DNA of 16,926 nucleotides from Poronia punctata (lineage: Eukaryota; Ascomycota; Sordariomycetes; Xylariales; Xylariaceae). Positions 1-8,334 of this stretch are shown here, piece after piece. The stretch lies in NCBI GenBank assembly GCA_022579005.1, contig MU401903.1, forward strand, positions 1 through 16,926, in the 5' to 3' direction. Under the pieces are notes generated by a model. That model saw nothing but the letters and a program-made list of their open reading frames with translations, did not search any database and was not told the DNA's origin. Positions within the stretch are counted from its first letter, which is position 1. The number at the start of each line of letters is the position of its first letter. Made by a program: the position numbers and the translations under genes.

Positions 1-95
1 AAAAGTATAAAAGTATAAAAGTATAAAAGTATAAAAGTATAAAAGTATAAAAGTATAAAAGTATAAAAGTATAAAAGTATAAAAGTATAAAAGTA
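1..95. repeat. 8-bp tandem repeat, about 12 copies
   Basis: The unit AAAAGTAT repeats without interruption from the first base to about position 95, where it decays into related A/T-rich sequence. It may extend beyond the left edge of the window, so the true copy number is unknown. It is a simple minisatellite at the edge of an AT-rich block. No coding function is suggested. Confidence 0.95.
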
Positions 96-345
96 AATAT
101 AAGTAAAATTTAGGTAGTAAATTAAGTAGTAGGTTAAGTAGTAAGACCTTATAAAATAGCCTTTATAACATATTTTTTAAAAAAACAAATAAAATTAAGC
201 TATATAAGCTGTAAATTAAATAAAAACGCTAGAAAAAGTAGTAATAAAGTAAAATAAAAAGTAAAAAAGAGGTTAAAAGTATTATTTTTATAATAAAAGT
301 AGTAATTAGGATAAAAAGTGCTAGAAAGTAAATATATTATACGTA
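96..345. other. AT-rich, CpG-poor block (probable RIP-degraded DNA), left edge
   Basis: The sequence is dominated by A, T and TpA steps. Only two CpGs are visible, near 227 and 342. No ORF of useful length is present. In Pezizomycotina this composition usually marks repeats mutated by repeat-induced point mutation (C to T). No transposon protein can be recognised any longer, so the origin is inference. Confidence 0.6.
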
Positions 346-2561
346 CTATACATTCATTTGTATAGGAAATTAGTCCGTACGCGTACCTTTATCAAAGGTA
401 CTGTATGTATGCAACACTACTTTCGATAGATACGACCCCTCTATCCAAGAGCCGTTGCTGAGCCACAGGCGAAGTCCCCCGCGTGGGTGTGGCTTATAAC
501 TCAACCCCCACAGAATCAAACCAAATGCCGTTCTCTAGTCTAGTACAAGTGCCTACGAGTACCTTAAAACACCTAAAGTGTTGAGGACGATAGTGGAGTT
601 TCTTTCTGAAATACTTACATTACCTTAGGTACTAAACTGCCCCGGGGGACTGCTAGGGGCTGTAGGTGCATACAAGTACACGCACTTGTGTTCTCGGAAG
701 GCCCCTCCTACGATGGCGATGCTACTCTTCCCACTCTTCTTCCAGTATATTTCAATTTCTCCGAGTATAACAGTAAAAGCACTCTTAAGAGGAGTCGATA
801 GAATGGAATATATTTCGCCTCAACTTTCAAGGCTTACGTTGTACGGCTTTCAGCACATTCTTAGTGGCGTTCCCACCGTCAACTGTTGTGTGCCCCACGA
901 GATGTCTGCCATGTCTTGGGTGGTCTGGTTCTGGTCTAGGTACGAGTAGGCTAAACCTAGTCTACCGTAGCCCTCCACCCGGAAATGCCCTTGGATCTTC
1001 ACACCGATGCAACGCTATAGAGACTGTCTGGGCGAACAACGAGCCAGGTGGAAGATCTTTATCTCCCACGCATCCCGTCTCGGCGGCTTATGCTTGCCAA
1101 CATGGGCAGGTCAGAATACGACTTGATGATACCTTATGTACATGATCGCAATGGCACATGATTTCAAGGCGAATGAGGGCTAGTCTATCTACGAGTAGTC
1201 CAGAATCAAGAGAGACAGCCAAACAACACAGCACACCTCTCCCATCAGTCAGAAAAAGATCTACCGGTCGTCGTCATGATGTCTGGCAGGAATTATCAAT
1301 CAATATCAGCACAAAAAAAGAAATGTGTCCATCTAACCTAACCTATCTAGTGTCTAAGTCACCTACCTAGCCGATTGCCCTATCGTACTCACATCGACAC
1401 ACTCTTTCCTGCCTTCTCGAAAAGTTTCGATGCGGGATCCCTGGCGTGCATCTCTCGTGGCCCCTCAGCCAAACAACCCATCAATGGTCCCAACTCCACC
1501 GCCCTCACGACCAGTCCCTTTCTCTCTTTCCTGCAGCTATGGATCCCTCGATCATTGGGCACGAAAAAGCTACCACCGACCCCCAATCTCTTTGGTCGAC
1601 CTGGCCAGTGGCCACCACCAGCTCCATGTTATACATCTTGTCTCGTTCTCATACGCCCGCATAAACAGCGCCGAGTAGCGCCTGAAGCAGCTAGCCTGAC
1701 GGGATTGAATCCACGCTCAAGCCATCGTGTGCTGTACCTAGACAAATATCCTAAAATAAGGTTAATAGGTAATAAGAATAGTTAAGCCAGGGGGTCTTGG
1801 AAGTTGGGGGTACTGACAACTCATGGCTTTCCTAGGGTCCAAGTCAATCTCCCACCGCCTAGAGACAAGGTGATTTTTTTTGGTATTTTCTATTTTCGCG
1901 AATCGCTCGCCAAAGTCATCATATCATATACTCCGACCACCTGCCATCGTGGCCCATGCCAACAATCTCTCCCTATTCGCCACGACTCCGTGCTACATAC
2001 GATGAGGATGAGGATTTCCTTGGCCTGGCCGTAGATGAACTAGGAACAAGTTGGAATTCTACAAGCCTCTACCTAGGTTAGGGAGCATTGCTGCCCAAGC
2101 CCGCAACAACACTGCGCCAGACCCTCCGGCATAGGGTCGCTGGTGAAAGTTTACCGTTAACAAACCCGCTTCCTCCTCTTCTCAGCGGGCTGCTACACTG
2201 ACACCGTCCACGCTGGCTCCGCAGTACAAAAAACCACTTTATCGCTCAACATCTGTGGTGTAGGACAGCCTGACATTGGTCCAAATCTGTCGGTCCCTTC
2301 AGTCCTGTTGGTCCCGCTCTCCATTGCATTCCTATCCATACACGCCCCCCGGCATTTTTTACGTGCATGAGATTCGCTGTTGTGAGCTCACACGGCAGAA
2401 ATACTGGAACCAGCCCGTTGTCTGGTTCGGTCCCATTGAAAATTATTTTTTCCCATTCCCTATTCTTGAAACGTGCAGCCAGCGCATTTGCGCCAGCGTA
2501 TTGCGCCAGGGTACTTTTTGCCCCTCCCTGGCTTTTGCTCGTGTGCCACACGCTTGGAAGG

Positions 2562-2570
2562 TATAAAAAT
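2562..2570 (+). promoter_or_regulatory. Possible TATA element
   Basis: The sequence TATAAAAAT lies about 590 nt upstream of the ATG at 3154. If functional, it would imply a leader of roughly 500 nt. Position and sequence are the only support, and AT-rich fungal spacers produce such matches by chance. Confidence 0.2.
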
Positions 2571-3004
2571 CCAACGACCTGGCACAAAACCTATAGGACT
2601 AGACGATCCCATCGAGGTTCTCTCGTCTTTTCTCCTGTTGAATTGCCGCCTTACACATGTCCATATGCAAATCGAGCTCGCTGGGAGACGACTTAGCTGA
2701 ACTTGTCACTGTCTCGATTGGTTCGACGAGGCCAACAAAGTCTACACTGAGGTCTGCCGTACGGTCCGTCCTCGGCTATCAGTAAAAGGAAACGGTTACA
2801 GTTTTTCCAAATATCTTCTTTTTCTTCTTCGTCGAAGAAAACCCTGTGCAGCGGTATCCGGTCTGCACCTTCTCGACTCTCTACGAGATTATCATGACCA
2901 GTTTTCAGACCCTATTAACTTCTCCACGTTGGAGGTTTCTGCTCTGGGGCCTGACACCTTAATCACTGACATATTATCGAATCCTCCCTGTCCAACACAC
3001 CCAA

Positions 3005-3029
3005 TTTTTTTTCTTTTTCCCCCCACCCC
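3005..3029 (+). promoter_or_regulatory. Pyrimidine tract upstream of the gene at 3154
   Basis: This is an almost uninterrupted run of T and then C ending about 125 nt before the start codon. C/T-rich tracts just upstream of transcription start sites are common in filamentous fungal promoters. This one is therefore a plausible core promoter element for the downstream gene. Confidence 0.4.
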
Positions 3030-3153
3030 GCGGTTCTTACCCCACACTGTCACACCCGGTTGAATCCGTTGATAAGACCGCAAGCGACGTTCTCATACGT
3101 CCCAAGGGGGCAAACCCACGAAACACCAAAAGTTCCCTGCCCGCTCGGATACT

Positions 3154-4092
3154 ATGCGGCCTAGGACGCCTACTGTAGCCGGCGCCAAGCCGACTTCACC
3201 GCCCGAGACGCCATCAACGACGTCACCCTCCATGGGCCGATCACTGGCCTCCGGTGGAAGGTTGTCTCCCCAGGTCACCATGCGCCAATTCAAGAGCTCG
3301 CGGTCCAATCTTCGGCCTCTGGGCGGAAACAAATTCAGCTATAGCCGAGACCCCCGTCCCGAGGAGGTCTCGCCGCGGTCTTCGCACCCCAGCGAGGACG
3401 AATCCGAGTCATCAGAAAGCCCTCCCCAGTCACCTATGTCGGATATACAGGGCTTTCATAGGCGGCTCGGCTTCCAATTCACCACTGCGGCGGCTGCCAT
3501 TGCTGCTTTGAATGTCGGCGCCACCATCCGCATAGATGAGGCCGGCTTTGTTGTCGAAGAGCTGAGTGACTACTCGGTCGAGGACAACGAGATACAATTG
3601 GACATCATTCGTCCAGATGCCATCGAATGTGCCGGTGGATCGGAGCGGAGCCGGTCGGGGTCTTACCGCTCTCATGAACTGGACCCAGCCGTCACGGCCG
3701 GATTCGAGCATATGAGAGCCTTCGAGTCCGACTCGGATTACGAGGAGAACGACGATTTCCATGCGGCCTTGATACAGAAGCGTCTAGAACGTCGCATCCG
3801 AAGGATGAAGTCGGGCAGTATCAGCAAGCGCACGATCAGCGAGCGCGATAGCGACTCGGACAACGAGGACTTGCTGCCCTGGCTGGAGCCCGCCGACGCC
3901 CCGCTTGGTCATAGGCGGGTGCGACGGAGAGGTGATCATCGCTCCAGTATTCAGTTCACTAGGCCTCTAATGCCGGAGCGGATTCCCGAGCTCAAGGAGC
4001 CCAACAGCGACGATGAGGTCATTATCGACGACCATGAGCTCCTTGCCCGGGAATTGCCGTACTTCTCCTTCATGGAAGTCGACTATGCATGA
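3154..4092 (+). CDS. Acidic disordered fungal protein of unknown function (312 aa)
   Basis: This is a single-exon gene. The ATG at 3154 has A at -3 and no ATG precedes it for about 250 nt. I do not recognise a named domain. The first ~96 residues are rich in Ser, Pro and Arg and look disordered. A short alanine-rich stretch with likely secondary structure follows (about 97-136, around the motif IDEAGFVVEEL). Two acidic serine clusters, ESDSDYEENDD (191-201) and RDSDSDNEDLL (231-241), resemble casein kinase 2 target sites. Between them is a basic helix (RLERRIRRMK). The C-terminal part reads RRVRRR, then IPELKEP, then LARELPYF. I recall this tail pattern (Arg-rich patch, I-x-EL-x-EP, LARELPY) from other uncharacterised filamentous-fungal proteins, so it is probably a conserved fungal family. 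A nuclear or regulatory role would be a guess. Codon use and frame length support a real gene. Confidence 0.82.
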   Translation: MRPRTPTVAGAKPTSPPETPSTTSPSMGRSLASGGRLSPQVTMRQFKSSRSNLRPLGGNKFSYSRDPRPEEVSPRSSHPSEDESESSESPPQSPMSDIQGFHRRLGFQFTTAAAAIAALNVGATIRIDEAGFVVEELSDYSVEDNEIQLDIIRPDAIECAGGSERSRSGSYRSHELDPAVTAGFEHMRAFESDSDYEENDDFHAALIQKRLERRIRRMKSGSISKRTISERDSDSDNEDLLPWLEPADAPLGHRRVRRRGDHRSSIQFTRPLMPERIPELKEPNSDDEVIIDDHELLARELPYFSFMEVDYA

Positions 4093-6027
4093 GGAATGCG
4101 GTCGGCTCTCCACGGGACAGACACCGATTTGCAGTCGGTCCCCTGAACCCGCCACATCCAACCCCACCCATGCTTACTACGACGGACCTATCACACATCA
4201 CCCTCTCACGCTTTTTGCTACGCAACTCATGCATATTATACCTATACATATGATGTCGGCTTCCGTGATACATGCACGGCCGGAAAAGCTCTGTTACGTC
4301 GGGCAGTATCAGCAGGTCTGATTGGTCATTTGCCAAAAGGAACAAGGAAAAACACCCGATGAGAGTTATTCGGCTTCGGACGGACGAGTACAAGGAAAAT
4401 GGTTTCGAATAGAGGGATGGCCTCACCGGCCAGGGGATTGTTTCACAAACGAAATATATATACCTACAGGGGTTTTTTGTCCGGGGGTCAGGGCCGGGGG
4501 GGGACGAGCCGAACTGTGCATTACCTGCATTGCAGTCACTCTTGTTTGCAGCCTTTTTTTGTTGTCTGATATACCTCATAGACCTGGACTTCAGTCACGA
4601 GCGGAACCCACTGTTGCGCCTCATTCATGATAATGATGACGATGACGATCATAATGTTTTTTTATGACGACCTATAGAATTACCGGCGTGGCGTGGCGTG
4701 ATCGAACTCACTTTGTGCCATGCCCGTGTTTTCCTCTCTTATTTTTCCAGTTTGGAAACATAAATAGACTTGGTCATTATACTGCCAGAAGCGCATTAAA
4801 CCTATATGGTTTCTTTTTTCTTTCCCACTGTGACTAGTTGTGATTTCCTCATCCTCTCGCCTTTAGGTTAAGCTCTATAGCCTTCCTTTCCCCTTTATAT
4901 AACTCTACAAAGTTAGACATCTTTTACCGGGCCTATCTATGCTATATAACATGTTAGTAGAGAGGTAAGTACGGCCTTAATGTCGTGCTGTTGCTTTGCC
5001 AGCTGTACAGTACAAGTACGATACCTTGAGTGCAAACCAGCATTACGGTGGCATCCTGCTATACAATTGCAATACGGCTTGCCAGGCAGTAAAGACTTTC
5101 AACAACCGTGCCCTGCAAAGTGTGCGATGCAAGAGCATTCCGCTAACGTTACGAAGGACCTGAGATAGGTCTTACGAGTATCAGATTATACCTACTGTCG
5201 CTGTTTAATTAGGTATTGGTAAAAAGAGGTTTTGGTCCTAGCCCGTTTCTCTCTTCTATACTGCAAGGATAGAAATGAAACCTATAGCTGGGTACCTAAT
5301 GTTCAAAGTCCGGTTTTAGAGTGTTATAGATGGATTGTAAGGTCTGCTAAAGGTAGGCTATGTCCAAGTCTATGCTTTCCGTCTACCTTTTATAAGTATC
5401 AGCTGAGCTGGCGGCTCCCTACTTACTTATAGTTGTATAGAATCAACTGATGTCTATAAAATTTGTCAAAGTTAAACAGCGATTTAGGAATATAGTAGAC
5501 ATGTTCTTGTAGATGGAAGTGTGTAAAGTCCGATCTTGAAGACGTGTTACGTAAGCACAAACTTACTCGTACTTGAGTACCGAGTTCTACCCCCGTAATA
5601 CGCCGAAATGCGGTTATATGCATAGCTGTGCCCTCAACTTCAATCAAACCACCGGCATCTTCTGCGCCCCAACACTACTTTCCTAGTGCAGCTTTGTCTG
5701 TGGACCCGACCGTTCCTCTTGGCATCGACTCCAACACCTTCACGTACCATCGTCAGACTCCTAGCCTAGGACGCGCCTCTACTTTCTAGGCGACCTCTTA
5801 GACACCTCTGATCGGTTTGAGACGGCGAACCCGCCTTTCCTCTCGGTGGTGTATATCTTGAAACCTTATATGTGAAACCTGTCTTGCTCTTCGTCTCTGT
5901 ATTAGGGAATAATAATAATCCACCCTCTTTGTCGGCACTCGAAACCCACTCCTCCATCTGACGACAAGTCTTAACTATCGCGACCTTGATTTTTTTCCGT
6001 TCGAACTGTAGCATCAATTCCGTCGAA
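4093..6027. other. Intergenic region between the unknown gene and TAF12
   Basis: No gene can be supported: ORFs are short and lack recognisable domains. It should contain the 3' UTR of the upstream gene and the promoter and leader of TAF12. Visible small repeats are a GAT/GAC-rich tract at about 4627-4652 and three tandem GGCGT units at 4685-4699. Two copies of the TACGAGTA octamer lie at 5173 and 5564 (the latter reversed). No tRNA or rRNA is visible. Confidence 0.55.
5870..5875 (+). promoter_or_regulatory. Start-stop upstream ORF (ATG TGA) before TAF12
   Basis: An ATG is followed immediately by TGA, 152 nt before the TAF12 start codon. No other ATG occurs between it and the main start. If the transcript begins upstream of 5870, this minimal uORF would meet scanning ribosomes. 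The transcription start is not known from sequence, so function is inference. Confidence 0.3.
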
Positions 6028-8334
6028 ATGAACCAACAACCCCAAGGCCAGCCGGGCCCCCTCCGGCTCCTACGCCCTGAGCATATTCCGGCACTGCCGT
6101 ATCTCAATCCTGGGGAAAAGATGAGATACAAAGAGGGCCTGCAGCAGTTGTGGCTCAAGATCGACAACAACCCGCCGGACTCGCAAGAACACATAACGGC
6201 CAAGCAGAAGGTTATGGAGTTCACGAGGATGGTCAGCACGAAAGTCAAAAACCTTCAAATGCGGAACCAGCAAAGTCAACCGGGCAACGCGGGCGGCGCG
6301 CAGCAACAACAACAACAGCAGCAGCAGCAGAACCAAGGCGGCCAAGCCCAGACTCAGACGCCAACCCAGACTCAAGTCCCTGTCCCTACAGCGATGCAGA
6401 AGCCAGCACAGTCTATGCCCGCTCATGCGCCCCAGGCGTCTCCGATTCCCAACTTGAACGCCAGCTCCGCTCCCGCACCGACGGCTGCACGCCCAGGCGG
6501 TGCCCCTATGTTGCCGACAGGACAGGCACCGAGCTCAATCCCTCGTCACATCATCGAGCATATCGACAAGCTACCCTGGCTCTTGTTACCGGGTGCGCAT
6601 TCAAATCGGGAACAGAGCCAAAAGGTGCTCGCGGACACGAAGGCCAGATACGCTCGTGCCCTGCTCCAGATGGAGATTACTCGGAACAGAGTGGCCAAAG
6701 TCGATGCACATCTCAAAGAACGAGAGAGCAAGGGTATTCCTATATCGCCCGAGGAACGCAAGCGACTGGAGGATCAAAAGAATGCGGACAGAAAATCGTA
6801 CAGCGAGGCAGATACGTTCGTCAAGAATATCAGGAGTCAGTTGGCGGCAGGGCAAACGTCCAACAACCAGGCTAATGGCGGACAAATGCAAAGCAATATG
6901 CAGTCAGGAAGGCCTCAACCCATTCAGGCAGCGAACTCGGGTGGAGTGGGCTCGCATTCAATGCAGGTGCCCACGACCACCATCAATGCAGCCATTGACG
7001 CGGCTAAAACGACACAAATGGCCGCAGCGGCAAACAGAGCCGGGTCAATGGGCGGGACACAACAACCTCAAACGCAACAACAGACTCAACAGCAAGCTCA
7101 CCAGCAATCACAGCAGCAACCGTCACAACAACCACAACAGCAACATCAACAGCAGCAACAGCAACCACACCAGCAACAGCAGCAACAGCCACCACCACAT
7201 CAGCAGCAGCAACAACAACAGCAGCAGCAGCAGAAACATCAGCAACCGCCGTTAAATCCACCTCAGACTCAAGCCCCCCCTACGACCCCGTCGACGAATG
7301 CGCCCAGACAAGTGTCGCAATCCACATCCGTGCCCCATCCGACACAGGTAAAAGTCGAACCTGGTAATAATTCACAGCATATGCCGACGGTAAACACCAA
7401 CATCGCTCCTCCGGCGGGCGCACACATAGCATCCGCAGGCACACCAACACAGGCATCCGCTAGAGTCCAGACACCTCAGTCCGCGTCAACCGTCAATCCA
7501 AATATCCGACCGCTGAGTCACGCGGCGGCGGTGAATCGAGCCAACTCGTCAACTAACATCACCGGACAAGCGACCAACTCGGCAGGTCCGCTAAGCAACA
7601 ACACTCCAGGCTCTGCCGGTATAGCCAATCAATCTCAGCACTCTCACTCTCATCCACAACCAGGCTCTATCGGCACCTCTACTCTGACTTCCAAGATGCC
7701 CATTCCGAAGAACCTGCCCGAAAAGGCAATCGCACCGCCAGTCCCCGTGTCTGTTGGCGGCGGAAACACGGCCGGTCGGCCCACTTACGGAGGCGGTAAC
7801 GGTGCCGGTGGTGTCATGAACCAGCCCATCATAGCCAAGATGCCCGTTCCACAGTTCGATACCGAAGGCGACCATGTATTGTCAAAGAAGAAGCTCGATG
7901 AGCTTGTTCGCCAGGTCTGTGGCGGGGGTTCCCCAGGTGCTGACGGCAACTACCTCACGCCTGATGTTGAAGAGGTATGCAACTTTCTGCCTTTCTCTTT
8001 GGCGCACTTAGTCTTTAGCGATTTCCCCAGTGTCTAGGGAGAGTGGTTTGGCATGGCTAACGCGATTTCTTCACAGTCTGTTCTCACCGTCGCCGATAAC
8101 TTTGTCGATGATGTGCTACATATGTCATGCCGTCTAGCTAAAGAGCGAGGTAGCAAAGTTCTGGAGATACGCGACATGCAGCTGGCCCTAGAGCGTGTCT
8201 ACAACATCCGCATTCCGGGTTATACGTCGGACGAGCTTCGCACCGTACGCAAAGTGCAGCCATCTTCCAACTGGATCGCCAAGATGAGCGCTATCCAGGC
8301 AGCCAAGGTCACATCAAGCAAGGATGATAAGTAG
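6028..8334 (+). CDS. TAF12: TAF12, histone-fold subunit of TFIID and SAGA (734 aa)
   Basis: Exons are 6028-7974 and 8077-8334, joined in phase 0. TAF12 pairs with TAF4 in TFIID and with Ada1 in SAGA through an H2B-like histone fold, and acts in the nucleus in RNA polymerase II transcription. The fold is at the C terminus (about 617-700): [13 protein letters not shown] is helix 1, LTPDVEE leads into helix 2 ([26 protein letters not shown]), then [12 protein letters not shown] and the family-typical [10 protein letters not shown]. The N-terminal part has two charged, helix-rich blocks, about 12-74 ([19 protein letters not shown] onward) and 169-274 (ending in a likely coiled coil). Between them and the fold lie Q-rich disordered tracts, notably 92-101 and about 344-414. 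The protein is far longer than human TAF12 (161 aa) and longer than yeast (539 aa), mostly through these tracts. The start at 6028 is the first ATG, with a purine at -3. Confidence 0.95.
6301..6330 (+). repeat. Short CAA/CAG run encoding ten glutamines
   Basis: This is a mixed CAA/CAG repeat inside TAF12 exon 1, coding for ten consecutive Gln. Codon mixing reduces slippage, so it is likely a selected low-complexity segment and not a fresh microsatellite. Confidence 0.9.
7060..7270 (+). repeat. Long Q-rich repeat tract in TAF12 (mixed CAA/CAG)
   Basis: About 70 codons are mostly Gln, broken by Pro, His, Thr and Ser. CAA and CAG alternate irregularly. The repeat creates long spurious ORFs in the other + frame (Asn/Ser-rich) and on the - strand (Ala/Val-rich). 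Length is likely to vary between strains. Confidence 0.9.
7975..8076 (+). other. TAF12 intron (102 nt)
   Basis: The donor is GTATGC at 7975, the branch site CTAAC at 8057-8061 and the acceptor CACAG ending at 8076. Removal joins VEE to SVLTVADNF and restores the uninterrupted histone fold, which is strong support. Retention adds 19 intron-coded residues and stops at 8035-8037. Confidence 0.95.

Larger units (their letters stand above)
346..3153. other. Gene-poor intergenic region upstream of the first gene
   Basis: No coding region here can be supported. All ORFs are short (at most about 136 codons), overlap in several frames, show no recognisable domain and have no convincing splice structure. 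The region contains three copies of the octamer TACGAGTA (554, 941, 1190) and several TAGGTAC/GTACCTA words. There is also an inverted repeat with 8-bp arms at 383-390 and 394-401. I found no tRNA-like B box. The last 150-550 bases probably hold the promoter and leader of the gene at 3154. A lineage-specific or non-coding transcript cannot be excluded. Confidence 0.5.

Noticed and set aside
686..949. Frame of 87 codons and its overlapping 864-1145 frame
   Set aside because: No ATG-based start, no recognisable domain, overlapping frames of similar length, no splice pattern. The reverse strand was also read and shows frequent stops, with no protein relic I could name.
1375..1785. 136-codon frame
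   Set aside because: Composition is proline/serine-rich in several frames at once and no family was recognised; competing frames cover the same bases.
2246..2587. 113-codon frame on the - strand
   Set aside because: No recognisable domain and overlapped by three + strand frames of similar length; likely chance.
2720..2731. GGTTCGA resembling a tRNA B box
   Set aside because: The required following CC is absent and no acceptor stem or A box is found at proper spacing.
6500..7255. 251-codon + frame and - strand Ala/Val-rich frame across TAF12
   Set aside because: These are shadows of the CAA/CAG repeat read out of frame; the real frame ends in a clear histone fold.
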